The position numbers and the translations under genes are program-made. Shown piece by piece: positions 34,191 through 42,108 of a stretch of 42,108 bases of DNA. How positions within the stretch are numbered: position 1 is the first letter of the stretch; every line of letters begins with the position of its first letter. This stretch comes from Clostridium sp. (lineage in GTDB: Bacteria; Bacillota; Clostridia; Clostridiales; Clostridiaceae). Where the stretch lies: NCBI RefSeq assembly GCF_016650035.1, contig NZ_JAENWM010000029.1, positions 1-42,108 on the forward strand, given 5' to 3'. The notes beneath the pieces were generated by a model. It had not been told where the DNA came from and searched no databases. It worked only from the letters and a program-made list of their open reading frames with translations.

Positions 34191-34967
34191 ATGAAATTTA
34201 GAAGAAATATGTTTCTTGAAGTATCCAATGAAAAAATTTTAGGTATAGAATTTTCTAAAAGCACTATATTAAATAGAGTTAAAAGTATTGTTGCCTTAGA
34301 TACTTATTATAAAGATTTTCAGAGTATAAAAGATTTTGAAGCACGTATAAAAAATAAAAACTTGTATATTCTTGTTGAAGGCGAGACAGTATATATTAAA
34401 ATGGTAACTTTGCCATTAGTGAGAAAACATTTGATATTTGATATGATTAAAAATGAACTAAGATATTATTATAAGGATATAGATCATATTGCATTTACTT
34501 ATAAACTAATTAAACAAGATAAGTTTAATATGGACATATTAGTTTTTTGTTTAAAGGGAAATAATTTAGATGTTTTAAAAAATAGCATAAATAATAATAT
34601 CAATTTAAAAAAAGTAAACTTAATTCAAATTTGTTTTAGAAATTATTATAGTAGTAAGATAAACGATAAAAACTATATACTGGTTTTTTACTACAATTAC
34701 AATTTGTATTTTCTAATATGCGTAAGTGGTGAGATTGTAGCTAATAATAGCATATTTATAAAAGAACTATTATTGTTTAAATATTCAGATGCAATGAGTG
34801 AATTTTTAGAAGTGTATAGTGATTATGCAAAATTATGTAAAAAAGTGTATTATGCAAATGTTAAGGGCTTGAACATTGACGAATTTAAAAATCAAGCGTT
34901 ATCGAATCAAATACTAGATGATTTAAAGCGTGAACAATTACTACAATATATTTTAGTGAAAGGGTAG
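34191..34967 (+). CDS. PilM-like pilus assembly protein (weak match)
   Basis: A 258-residue cytoplasmic-looking protein with no membrane segment. The start (VSNEKILGIEFSKSTI) resembles the phosphate-1 strand of actin-like PilM proteins, and MVTLPLVRKHLIFDMIKNEL resembles the PilM region MPLxxxxELxxAIxxE. It is shorter than usual PilM (about 350) and the second actin-like half is not obvious. Placement before two single-membrane-span proteins in PilN-PilO order supports the assignment. Very AT- and Asn/Lys-rich. Confidence 0.55.
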   Translation: MKFRRNMFLEVSNEKILGIEFSKSTILNRVKSIVALDTYYKDFQSIKDFEARIKNKNLYILVEGETVYIKMVTLPLVRKHLIFDMIKNELRYYYKDIDHIAFTYKLIKQDKFNMDILVFCLKGNNLDVLKNSINNNINLKKVNLIQICFRNYYSSKINDKNYILVFYYNYNLYFLICVSGEIVANNSIFIKELLLFKYSDAMSEFLEVYSDYAKLCKKVYYANVKGLNIDEFKNQALSNQILDDLKREQLLQYILVKG

Positions 34968-34973
34968 GTAGAT

Positions 34974-35426
34974 ATGGGAAAAAAAACATTCTTTCCTAAC
35001 TGGTATCTGGATAAAAAAAATATAATAAGGGATAAAAAAATAAAAATATGTATTATAGTGGTCTTACTAGCAAATATTTTTTTAACAGCTACTATAATAA
35101 ACATTTCTAAAAGAACAAGTATTTTAGACCAGTCTTCTCCTGTGGAAAATAATATTAACATTTTAAAAACTGTTAAACAGGATATATTTACTATTGAAAA
35201 ATATAAGCAAATAAGTGATTTTTTAACGAAAAGTAATTTAACTTACAAAAATATTATTATAACTGGGAGTAACTTTGAAATAGACATTGAAGTTAGGAGT
35301 TATGAGGAGTATATATATGTAATAAGGTGTATTGAAAATGAATACTCAATAAAAAAATTAATCCCAAATATTAAAAATAAAGAAAATGAAGATGATTTTA
35401 ATTTTAAAGTTATATTAGGAGTGTAA
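34974..35426 (+). CDS. PilN-like bitopic pilus assembly protein
   Basis: A 150-residue protein with a basic cytoplasmic N-terminus (MGKKTFFPNWYLDKKN), one membrane span (about 24-42) and an extracytoplasmic domain with alpha-beta pattern. The PilN motif for PilM binding (INLLP-like) could be FFPNWY but is degenerate. The identification rests on topology, size and order after the pilM-like gene. It lies 1 nt before the next gene. Confidence 0.5.
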   Translation: MGKKTFFPNWYLDKKNIIRDKKIKICIIVVLLANIFLTATIINISKRTSILDQSSPVENNINILKTVKQDIFTIEKYKQISDFLTKSNLTYKNIIITGSNFEIDIEVRSYEEYIYVIRCIENEYSIKKLIPNIKNKENEDDFNFKVILGV

Positions 35427-35427
35427 A

Positions 35428-35832
35428 ATGTATAAAAGTATAAAATATATAAGAATATTAGTAATACTCGTCATGTTAATGGGAATTTTATCTTTTAAAC
35501 TCCTTGTTATAAAGAATAAGACTGCCCAAATTAAAGATCAAAGCGTATTGTACAATAAAGCAAAAAAAAATATTAATGAAGTTGAAAAATTTGGGTATAG
35601 TGATATTTTGGAATGCTTAAGTAAGAACAGTTATTTTAAAGTGGAATCTATTAATATGAGAGAGAAAGAGGAATGCAGTGTTGAGGTTATTTATAGTGGT
35701 GATATAAAATTATTGTATAGTTCCTTACATAATTTAATCCAAAGTAAAAATTTTTTAGAAGTAGAAACAATTAATATTAATAAAGAAGCTGAAATTACAA
35801 ATATTAGCATGAGTTTTATAAAGAATAAGTAA
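35428..35832 (+). CDS. PilO-like bitopic pilus assembly protein
   Basis: A 134-residue protein with a single N-terminal membrane span (about 9-27), a coiled-coil stretch and a small ferredoxin-like-looking domain, the PilO pattern in miniature. It ends the pilus operon. A short hairpin CACTA/TAGTG (35837-35850) follows the stop but lacks a T-run. No direct sequence signature of PilO is visible. Confidence 0.45.
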   Translation: MYKSIKYIRILVILVMLMGILSFKLLVIKNKTAQIKDQSVLYNKAKKNINEVEKFGYSDILECLSKNSYFKVESINMREKEECSVEVIYSGDIKLLYSSLHNLIQSKNFLEVETININKEAEITNISMSFIKNK

Positions 35833-36036
35833 TGTGCACTAATTATAGTGGTATAATCATAGTAAAATATAAAAAAATGAAAAAATATATAATTATATTT
35901 GCAAATGTTACTAAGTTTTGATAAAATAACATTGTTCCATTGTGATATTTACATTTAATATGGTTATAAAATATTTGTTAAGGTTATAATATAAATGGAT
36001 TAATTTAATTAACAACGAATTTTGGAGGGATACTTA
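35833..36036 (+). other. pilO-like to efp intergenic region
   Basis: A 204-nt, extremely AT-rich spacer. It contains TATAAT at 35852-35857 and at 35985-35990, the latter about 47 nt before efp and the likelier -10. No convincing -35 at standard spacing is seen. No gene or structured RNA recognised. Confidence 0.45.
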
Positions 36037-36594
36037 ATGATATCAGCAGGTGATATACGAAAAGGAACTACATTTGATGAGGGTGGACAAGTATATACAG
36101 TTATTGACTTTTTACATGTTAAACCTGGTAAGGGAGCAGCATTTGTAAGAACTAAATTAAGAAACGTAATTAATCAAGGGGTTACAGAAAAAACATTTAG
36201 CCCAACTACAAAATTGCAAGAAGCTGTTATAGAAAGAAAAGAAATGCAGTATTTATATTCAGCGGAAGGATTATACTACTTCATGGATCAAGAAACATAT
36301 GAACAAATACCGCTTAACTACGAAAAAGTTGAAGGTGCTATAAAATACTTAAAAGAAAATATGTTTGCTGTTATAAAATTTTATAAGAATGATGCTTTCT
36401 CAGTAGAAGCTCCAAACTTTGTAGAACTTGTTATAACTAGTACCGAACCAGGGGTTAAAGGTAATACTTCTTCAAGTGCAACAAAACCAGCTACTGTAGA
36501 AACAGGAGCAATAGTTCAAGTTCCAATGTTTGTTAATGAGGGTGAAACTATTAGAATAGATACCAGAAATGGTGATTATATGTTAAGAGTATAA
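36037..36594 (+). CDS. efp: Translation elongation factor P
   Basis: EF-P (185 residues) relieves ribosome stalling at polyproline stretches. It has three beta-barrel domains: KOW-like N-terminal, central OB and C-terminal ending in [10 protein letters not shown]. The loop lysine is Lys32 in VKPGKGAAF, the same number as the 5-aminopentanol-modified lysine of Bacillus EF-P. Modification here is inferred. The frame is open upstream from a TTG at 36022, but TTGGAGGG is the ribosome binding site for ATG 36037. Followed by its own terminator and spoIIIA, as in Bacillus. Confidence 0.97.
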   Translation: MISAGDIRKGTTFDEGGQVYTVIDFLHVKPGKGAAFVRTKLRNVINQGVTEKTFSPTTKLQEAVIERKEMQYLYSAEGLYYFMDQETYEQIPLNYEKVEGAIKYLKENMFAVIKFYKNDAFSVEAPNFVELVITSTEPGVKGNTSSSATKPATVETGAIVQVPMFVNEGETIRIDTRNGDYMLRV

Positions 36595-36601
36595 ATTTTT
36601 C

Positions 36602-36628
36602 AAAAGAACCTATATGGTTCTTTTTTTT
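36602..36628 (+). terminator. Rho-independent terminator after efp
   Basis: AAAAGAACC (36602-36610), loop TATAT, GGTTCTTTT (36616-36624) then further T residues to 36628. Confidence 0.92.
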
Positions 36629-36756
36629 TATTCTTTTTTTGAAAGTCAATACATATATTATGTAAAATGAATGGTACTTGGATAAAAAGTTTTCAATTTA
36701 TATGGCATATTTTACAGGTTAGTAAAATAGAAATTATATATGAGAGGGTGATAAAA

Positions 36757-37686
36757 ATGTTAGATACAAAAGAGTTATTTGAAATACTGCCAAAAACCAT
36801 TAGAAGCAAATTGGAACAGATTCCTAATTTGCAAAAGCTTCAAGAACTTAGAATAAAAATAAACAAGCCTTTGTTTATTCATATTGGCAACAAAGAAGAA
36901 ATTTGGGAATATATTGCAACGAGCGAAGACATAAAATATATTATGCAGAGAATAAGCAATTACTCAATATATGCTTTTGAAGACGAAATTAGACAGGGAT
37001 ATATAACTATAAAAGGTGGACATAGAGTTGGATTATGTGGGATTTGTGTTATTGAAAACAATAGCATAAAAACTATTAAAGATATTTCATCTATTAACAT
37101 AAGAGTATGCAAAGAAGTTATTGGTTGTGCTGATAGAGTAATCCCTTATATTATCCACGATAATTCAGTTTACAATACAATAATTATATCGCCCCCTAAA
37201 TGTGGCAAAACTACGCTGCTTAGGGATATTTCAAGAGTTATTTCAGATGGGAATAAAGATAAAAACTTTAGCGGTAAAAATGTTTCTATAATTGATGAAA
37301 GATCGGAAATAGCGGGTTCGTTTAAAGGAATACCACAGATGGATGTGGGTGTACGATCAGATATACTAGATAATTGCCCTAAGAGCGAAGGAATTATGAT
37401 GGCAATTAGAAGCATGTCCCCTGATGTTATAGTTTGTGATGAAATTGGTACCCAAAAGGATATAGAAAGTATTTTAATGGCATTAAATTCTGGTATTAGT
37501 TTAGTCACAACTATTCATGGATTTGGTATTGATGATTTGTATAAGCGGCTAGTTTTTAAAGATATCGTGGAAAACTTTGTCTTCGCGCGAGGCATAGTAC
37601 TTAGTAATAAAAAAGGAATTGGAACAATTGAAAGCATTTATGATTTTACTCTTGGGAAAGATTTATGGAGGCCAAGCTATGATTAA
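36757..37686 (+). CDS. spoIIIAA: Stage III sporulation protein AA, AAA+ ATPase
   Basis: The ATPase of the SpoIIIA-SpoIIQ channel complex, related to secretion ATPases of the GspE/VirB11 type. Walker A is SPPKCGKTTLLRD (about residues 145-157 of the called protein), Walker B DVIVCDEIG, and VTTIHGFG a His-box-like segment. The frame is open from an ATG at 36667, but only the ATG at 36757 (after GAGAGGGTG) has a ribosome binding site. It gives 309 residues, the family size. Expected under mother-cell SigE; I could not identify a confident SigE promoter. Confidence 0.95.
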   Translation: MLDTKELFEILPKTIRSKLEQIPNLQKLQELRIKINKPLFIHIGNKEEIWEYIATSEDIKYIMQRISNYSIYAFEDEIRQGYITIKGGHRVGLCGICVIENNSIKTIKDISSINIRVCKEVIGCADRVIPYIIHDNSVYNTIIISPPKCGKTTLLRDISRVISDGNKDKNFSGKNVSIIDERSEIAGSFKGIPQMDVGVRSDILDNCPKSEGIMMAIRSMSPDVIVCDEIGTQKDIESILMALNSGISLVTTIHGFGIDDLYKRLVFKDIVENFVFARGIVLSNKKGIGTIESIYDFTLGKDLWRPSYD

Positions 37687-38197
37687 AGTAATTGGATGTG
37701 CGGTAATTATTGGTGCTTCAAGTATGGTTGGATTTATATACAGTGAGAAGTTAAAATATAGAGTTTATCAGTTAAATGAAATTCATAGAGCAATTCATCA
37801 ACTACAAAATGAAATTACTTATGTACATGCTCTTTTGCCGGATGCTTTTAAAAGTGTAGCACAAAAAAGTAAGGAGCCAATAAAGGAGCTTTTTAATAGG
37901 ACTAGTGAATTACTCGTAAACAATGAATATGAAAATGTTTATGAGGCCATGAATAGTGCATTAAATGCTATTAAAAGCAAATTATATCTAAACTTTGATG
38001 ATATAAATGTTATTTTAGACCTATCTAAAACGCTAGGTGAATCTGATATTGAAAGTCAAAATAGTATATTTATACTTACTATAGCAAATTTAAAAAAACA
38101 AATTGTGATATCTGAAGAATTTATGAGTAAGAACATAAAAATGTATAGAGCTTTAGGTTTTTCTTTTGGAGCAATGCTGGTTATAGCCTTAATATAG
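37679..38197 (+). CDS. spoIIIAB: Stage III sporulation protein AB
   Basis: A 172-residue, GspF-related membrane protein: N-terminal span (MIKVIGCAVIIGASSMVGFIY), a helical cytoplasmic region with IHRAIHQLQNEITY and a C-terminal span (ALGFSFGAMLVIALI). It overlaps spoIIIAA by 8 nt. Ribosome binding site TGGAGG lies inside spoIIIAA, so the ATG at 37679 is used rather than codons further upstream. Confidence 0.93.
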   Translation: MIKVIGCAVIIGASSMVGFIYSEKLKYRVYQLNEIHRAIHQLQNEITYVHALLPDAFKSVAQKSKEPIKELFNRTSELLVNNEYENVYEAMNSALNAIKSKLYLNFDDINVILDLSKTLGESDIESQNSIFILTIANLKKQIVISEEFMSKNIKMYRALGFSFGAMLVIALI

Positions 38198-38212
38198 GGA
38201 GGAGGTTTTTAA

Positions 38213-38410
38213 ATGTTAGATGTTAGCTTGCTATTCAAAATAGGGGCAACGGGTATTCTAATTATTATTATTGATAAGGTTTTAAAAAGTGGTGGTAAAG
38301 ATGATCTTGCTGTAGTTGCTAATTTAGCTGGAGTGATAATAATTCTTATGATGGTGATAAATCTAGTAAATAAATTATTTACCTCAGTAAAAACACTGTT
38401 TCAGTTTTAG
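38213..38410 (+). CDS. spoIIIAC: Stage III sporulation protein AC
   Basis: A 65-residue membrane protein with two hydrophobic segments separated by KSGGKDDLA, the family signature. GGAGGAGG precedes its ATG. Forms part of the mother-cell membrane channel complex. Confidence 0.94.
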   Translation: MLDVSLLFKIGATGILIIIIDKVLKSGGKDDLAVVANLAGVIIILMMVINLVNKLFTSVKTLFQF

Positions 38411-38447
38411 GACATGGAGTGGTAATGATACATTTAAGGAGGTCATT

Positions 38448-38831
38448 ATGGACATGATTAAAATTGTTGCATTTGCTTTCACGGCACTCTTTATTGTGCT
38501 TATATTTAAGGGCAGAAGAGATGATCTAGCGATTCAGGTTAGCATTGCAGCAGGAATATTAATATTTTTGTTTATGGTAAATAAACTTACAATAATAATG
38601 AGCTTTTTACAAACATTGGCAAATAAAGCCAATATAGATGTTGTGTATTTAAACACAGTTTTCAAAATACTTGGGATTGCCTATTTAGCTTCTTTTTGTA
38701 GTGAAATATGTAGGGATGCTGGAGAGAATAGTCTTGCAGGTAAGGTAGAATTCGCTGGCAAAATATTTATATTGGTCCTTGCAATACCTATTTTAATGGC
38801 AGTAATGCAATCTATTCTAAAAATAATGTAG
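38448..38831 (+). CDS. spoIIIAD: Stage III sporulation protein AD
   Basis: A 127-residue protein with four hydrophobic segments. The KGRRDDLAIQVSIAAG stretch resembles the KSGGKDDLA of SpoIIIAC, consistent with the known AC/AD relationship. YLASFCSEICRDAGENSLAGKVEFAGK is the conserved SpoIIIAD segment. AAGGAGG ribosome binding site. Confidence 0.95.
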   Translation: MDMIKIVAFAFTALFIVLIFKGRRDDLAIQVSIAAGILIFLFMVNKLTIIMSFLQTLANKANIDVVYLNTVFKILGIAYLASFCSEICRDAGENSLAGKVEFAGKIFILVLAIPILMAVMQSILKIM

Positions 38832-38840
38832 AGGTATAAT

Positions 38841-40025
38841 ATGAAAAAAATATTAGTGGTTATATTATTATTATTATTATGTTTACCTATTAGTGTACAA
38901 GCTACTGAAACAGGTGAAATAGGTGGAAAAAGTAACATAGGAGACATAGGAGACATAGGACAGATAGAACAAAATGAAATAAATAATTTATATGATTATA
39001 TTACTAAGATAAAAACGGAAAATGAAATACTAAATGATATGGATCCTGGAACTTTTGTAAAAGGATTTTTGAGAACTGGTGAAAATGGTCTTAGTTTTAA
39101 AAAGATATCTAATTATGTTATACGATTCTCATTTAAAGAAGTTATTGCATCGATGCAATTAATTGGAAGCCTTATAATTATTGCTATTGTATGCTCACTT
39201 CTCCATAATCTTCAAAGTGCCTTCGATAATGAAAGTCTATCTAACATTGCTTATTTTGCATGTTACGGTGTAATGATAGTGCTGATAACTAAAAGCTTTT
39301 ATGTAGTAGTAGAGCTAGCTAGAGTTACAATTTTTAATATGACAGATTTTATGGTAGCTCTTATGCCAGTACTCATGATGCTACTAGCTAGTGTGGGAGG
39401 ATTTGCAGAGGCAACTTTACTTGATCCTGTGATAATGGGGTTTGCAACTATAAGTTCTAGAATTTATGTGGATATTATTATCCCTATAATATTTATGAGC
39501 TTTGTACTACAGTTTGTAAATAATATATCTGGTGATTATAAAATAAATAATTTGACAAAGATTTTAAAACAAATTGCTATTTGGATACAGTTAATAGTGC
39601 TTACACTTTTTATTGGCGTAATTACTTTAAGAAGCATAGCAGCTTCAACCATAGATCAAGTTACTATAAAAACAGCGAAATTCGCAGTAGATAATTTTAT
39701 ACCGGTAGTTGGAAAAGCACTGTCTGATGCAATTTCTACAGTAGCTGGATACTCGCTTCTTCTAAAGAACGCCATAAGTGGACTGGGACTAGTTATTATT
39801 ATAATAATAGTTTTATTCCCCATTATTAAATTATTAATTATGGCTTTTTTATATAAAATTGCAGCTGCACTAATCGAACCAATAAGTGACAAACGCACAG
39901 TAGAGTGTATAAATTCAGTAGGAGATTCTATTCTGCTTTTAATGTCTTGCGTTATCTCAGTAAGTATAATGTTTTTTATAATGATTGCAATAGTAGCCTC
40001 AACCGGAAGAAGCATAATGGGTTAA
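38841..40025 (+). CDS. spoIIIAE: Stage III sporulation protein AE
   Basis: A 394-residue polytopic protein with a signal peptide (about 1-21, cut near VQA), a short extracytoplasmic segment and about seven membrane spans. The core PVLMMLLASVGGFAEATLLDP and PISDKRTVECINSVGDS are typical. Just after the signal peptide a GDIGDIGQ run is encoded by tandem 9-bp units (GAGACATAG, 38941-38958). It is the largest membrane component and is thought to be the export-apparatus-like part of the channel. Confidence 0.95.
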   Translation: MKKILVVILLLLLCLPISVQATETGEIGGKSNIGDIGDIGQIEQNEINNLYDYITKIKTENEILNDMDPGTFVKGFLRTGENGLSFKKISNYVIRFSFKEVIASMQLIGSLIIIAIVCSLLHNLQSAFDNESLSNIAYFACYGVMIVLITKSFYVVVELARVTIFNMTDFMVALMPVLMMLLASVGGFAEATLLDPVIMGFATISSRIYVDIIIPIIFMSFVLQFVNNISGDYKINNLTKILKQIAIWIQLIVLTLFIGVITLRSIAASTIDQVTIKTAKFAVDNFIPVVGKALSDAISTVAGYSLLLKNAISGLGLVIIIIIVLFPIIKLLIMAFLYKIAAALIEPISDKRTVECINSVGDSILLLMSCVISVSIMFFIMIAIVASTGRSIMG

Positions 40026-40064
40026 AATTTAATGTAACTTATTTATAAAGGAGGTGGTGATAAT

Positions 40065-40658
40065 TTGATAGAGTTATTAAAAGTCTGGGTAACAAATATA
40101 ACTATTGCTGTATTTTTTATTACTGCAGTGGAGATGATCTTGCCAGATAATAATATAAAAAAATATGCTAAATTTGTATTAGGACTCATATTAATTGTGG
40201 TAATAATAAATCCTTTAATGAAAATTCTTGACAAAAACTTTGATTTATATTCGTATTCCAATAAAGCTACAAGTTATATGGAGAGTAGTACTCCAGCTAC
40301 AGATATTAAAAAATACAAAGATATTAACATAATAAAGACGTCTGATAATTTTAAAAATAATTTGGAAAAAGAATGTATTACAGATTTGCAAGAGGCTTTT
40401 CCAGAAAACAAGTACAATGCTGATATAGAAATTGTGTATGATGATAGTGATTCGCAGTTCAATATTAATAAGATGGAAATTGGAATTGCAGAAGGCGGTG
40501 TTAAAAATATAAGTAAAATAAAAATAGATACAACCAGTGTTAATGCATCTAAAAGGACCATTTTGAATGGAGAGGAAGGTGACAAAATAAAGAGCCGATT
40601 AAGTAGTAAATTTCAAATATCAAAAGATGTTATTATTGTCTATAAATTAGATTCATAA
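40065..40658 (+). CDS. spoIIIAF: Stage III sporulation protein AF
   Basis: A 197-residue protein with two N-terminal membrane spans (about 10-28 and 35-52, with the conserved FVLGLILIVVIINPLMKI) and an extracytoplasmic domain predicted to be ring-building-motif-like. Start is TTG, 7 nt after AAAGGAGGTGG; no in-frame ATG lies nearby. Confidence 0.93.
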   Translation: MIELLKVWVTNITIAVFFITAVEMILPDNNIKKYAKFVLGLILIVVIINPLMKILDKNFDLYSYSNKATSYMESSTPATDIKKYKDINIIKTSDNFKNNLEKECITDLQEAFPENKYNADIEIVYDDSDSQFNINKMEIGIAEGGVKNISKIKIDTTSVNASKRTILNGEEGDKIKSRLSSKFQISKDVIIVYKLDS

Positions 40659-40712
40659 AACCTATGCACAGTAATTTATATATACCAAAAATGATGAAAG
40701 AGGAGGATTTCT

Positions 40713-41363
40713 ATGAATAATGATAATTTGCTTAGTAAATTTACTGAGTTCATTAAAACAAAATTGAATAGTGGAAATGACAATAACAAAAACAGTAGTA
40801 GCAAAAAATCCGATAAGATGTTAGCAAACTTAGTCCTATTAATTTTAGTGGCAGTTGTAATAGTTTTAGCCAGTAGCTTTTTTAAATCGGGAAGTTCAAC
40901 TACAACAGCCATCGATGAATCGCAGCAGGATAAAACTTCTAGTGAAAATAACCCGATTCAATTAACAGATTATGAATCACAACTAGAACTTAAGCTTAAA
41001 TCAACACTTGAAGGTATTCAGGGGGTTGGAAAGGTACAACTGATGATCTATTTTGAGAGTGGAGAAGAAAGTGTTCCTGCGATAAATATTAATGATTCTA
41101 AAAGTGACACAGTTGAAAATGATACTGGAGGAGGAAAACGAAACATCACTCAAGAAAATAGTGGAAGAACAGTGGTTATGTCTAATAATGGAAACGAAAA
41201 TCAGCCGCTAATTGTAAAAACATTCAAGCCGACTATTACAGGTGTCTGCGTCGTGGCGGAAGGTTCAAACGAAAAAGTTACGGAACTTAGGATTAGACAG
41301 GCGGTAATTAACTTATTTAATTTGCCTGAAAGTAAAGTTAATGTATATCCTATGAATAATTAG
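40713..41363 (+). CDS. spoIIIAG: Stage III sporulation protein AG
   Basis: A 216-residue protein with a cytoplasmic N-terminus (1-37), a membrane span (about 40-53) and a ring-building domain containing LKSTLEGIQGVGKVQLMIYFESG and TGVCVVAEGSNEKVTELRIRQAVINLF. SpoIIIAG forms a large ring in the intermembrane space in Bacillus. AGAGGAGG ribosome binding site. Confidence 0.95.
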   Translation: MNNDNLLSKFTEFIKTKLNSGNDNNKNSSSKKSDKMLANLVLLILVAVVIVLASSFFKSGSSTTTAIDESQQDKTSSENNPIQLTDYESQLELKLKSTLEGIQGVGKVQLMIYFESGEESVPAININDSKSDTVENDTGGGKRNITQENSGRTVVMSNNGNENQPLIVKTFKPTITGVCVVAEGSNEKVTELRIRQAVINLFNLPESKVNVYPMNN

Positions 41364-41402
41364 CATATAATTTCTTAGAAAGGTAGATGGGGGGAAAATA
41401 TT

Positions 41403-41906
41403 ATGAACAAAAAACAATCAGGTATAATATTAACGTTGGTAGTACTAATAGTGTGTGCAGGATATCTTGCAACAAAGGTGAATGGACCGTTATATGTAAA
41501 TGATAATGATTTTAACAATGAGAAGACTGCAATATCCTTAAAAGAAACAAAAACTTCTTCAACTTTCTTTGAGGAAGCCAAATTATCAAAAGTTGCAATG
41601 GCTAACAGGACTCTTCAAACATTTCAAGATTTAATAGATGATGCAAATACTCCAGAAGCACAAAAGTCAAAGGCGGCAGATCAGTACTTAAGTCTATCCA
41701 CAGCTTCTCAGAATGAAGCAGACATAGAACTTGCACTTAAAGCTCAAGGGTATGAACAATCATTGTGCAGTATAAATGATGATTTAGTGGAAATACTAGT
41801 TAAAACTGACAAAACAGCACTTTCACAAGAAGAACTTCGTAAGATCCAAGATGCTGTTATGAGCAAAGTTAAATTAGAAAAAATAGAAATTAAGATCCAA
41901 GAATAG
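41403..41906 (+). CDS. spoIIIAH: Stage III sporulation protein AH
   Basis: A 167-residue bitopic protein: membrane anchor (about 8-23) followed by a helical linker and an EscJ/YscJ-like ring-building domain (EADIELALKAQGYEQSLCSINDDLVEILVKTD). It pairs with forespore SpoIIQ across the septum, although clostridia often use a different SpoIIQ-type partner. Last gene of the operon; no terminator is visible before the next promoter. Confidence 0.94.
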   Translation: MNKKQSGIILTLVVLIVCAGYLATKVNGPLYVNDNDFNNEKTAISLKETKTSSTFFEEAKLSKVAMANRTLQTFQDLIDDANTPEAQKSKAADQYLSLSTASQNEADIELALKAQGYEQSLCSINDDLVEILVKTDKTALSQEELRKIQDAVMSKVKLEKIEIKIQE

Positions 41907-41909
41907 TAT

Positions 41910-41938
41910 TTGTAAATCGAATATTTATCTGCTATAAT
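41910..41938 (+). promoter_or_regulatory. SigA-type promoter reading out of the window
   Basis: TTGTAA (41910-41915) and TATAAT (41933-41938) have a 17-nt spacer, plus an upstream TGC making an extended -10. It starts 3 nt after the spoIIIAH stop and must serve the gene beyond 42108. Confidence 0.7.
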
Positions 41939-42108
41939 AGAAGAAGTGTTATCATGTTTTACCTAAGCTGAGTACTCACGGAAACTAATAAATAAAACTT
42001 GAATTTGTTTTGAGTTGTATAGAATTATAAAATTTAATGATATTAGAGCGGTTTGTAATAAAAACAGGTATAGCAAACAAGCCTGCACGGTGCAAGAATT
42101 TTTAAAAA
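41939..42108 (+). other. Untranslated leader or spacer at right edge
   Basis: At least 160 nt downstream of the promoter without a credible ORF. It contains a small TGCACGGTGCA palindrome near 42083-42093. It may be a 5' leader; no riboswitch class is recognised and the region is cut by the window end. Confidence 0.35.

Noticed and set aside
36667-36756. 30-codon N-terminal extension of SpoIIIAA
   Set aside because: No ribosome binding site before the ATG at 36667, and the extension exceeds the family length.
36629-36756. SigE promoter for the spoIIIA operon
   Set aside because: CATATATT- and CATATTTT-like -10 candidates exist but none has a matching -35 at the right spacing; not strong enough to call.
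37619-37678. 20-codon N-terminal extension of SpoIIIAB
   Set aside because: It would overlap spoIIIAA deeply; the ATG at 37679 follows TGGAGG and begins the expected membrane segment.
38941-38963. Short direct repeats as a CRISPR-like array
   Set aside because: 9-bp units without spacers, inside the spoIIIAE coding frame.

Overview
The window looks like chromosome from a spore-forming, low-GC Firmicute of the Clostridium type. The evidence is the AT-rich DNA, strong GGAGG-type ribosome binding sites, frequent TTG/GTG starts, a complete spoIIIA operon, a SpoVD-type PBP with PASTA domains, meso-DAP-type MurE, and a Bacillus/Clostridium-like division cluster. Species cannot be fixed from the sequence alone. 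Apart from possible insertion-sequence debris at the left edge and two palindromic repeats near 26-27.5 kb, it reads as core genome with no phage, CRISPR array, tRNA or rRNA.

Layout. (1) 1-2.5 kb: a Lon-like S16 protease whose ATPase half has lost its P-loop, behind a consensus promoter. (2) 2.5-3.7 kb: ychF on the minus strand, sharing a bidirectional terminator with the protease gene. (3) 3.9-19.1 kb: a dcw-type cell wall and division cluster: mraZ, rsmH, ftsL, spoVD, (internal promoter) murE, murF, mraY, spoVE, divIB, DUF881, sbp, DUF881, then ylmE, sepF, ylmG, ylmH, divIVA, closed by a strong terminator. murD, murG, murB, ftsA, ftsZ and spoIIGA-sigE-sigG, which occupy this region in relatives, are absent. 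Two odd spacers lie where some would be expected. mraZ is preceded by four 10-bp-phased repeats that look like its own operator. (4) 19.2-22.9 kb: mtnN-aroF, a DksA/TraR-type zinc-finger protein, lspA-rluD. (5) 22.9-25.0 kb: a pyrR-uraA operon with a PyrR attenuator in the leader and a second PyrR loop next to the uraA ribosome binding site. (6) 25.1-29.3 kb: a THUMP RNA methyltransferase; a flavoprotein gene bracketed by two related palindromic repeats, one with an extra GC-cored palindrome nested in its apex; and rqcH on the minus strand. (7) 29.5-35.8 kb: a type IV pilus-like operon (pilB, pilC, three FTL[IV]E prepilins, one atypical minor pilin, pilM/N/O-like genes). (8) 36.0-41.9 kb: efp and spoIIIAA-AH, then a promoter reading out of the window.

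How the genes work together. The dcw block makes peptidoglycan precursors (MurE, MurF, MraY), polymerises and cross-links them (SpoVE with SpoVD) and organises the septum (FtsL, DivIB, SepF, DivIVA). The pilus operon sits just upstream of efp-spoIIIA, the neighbourhood occupied by comG in Bacillus, but it carries pilM/N/O-like genes that comG lacks. The spoIIIA products build the mother cell-forespore channel.

The best candidates for something undescribed are the nested palindromic repeat pair, the P-loop-less Lon-like protein, the two-tier PyrR control, and the small pilus operon with its atypical prepilins.
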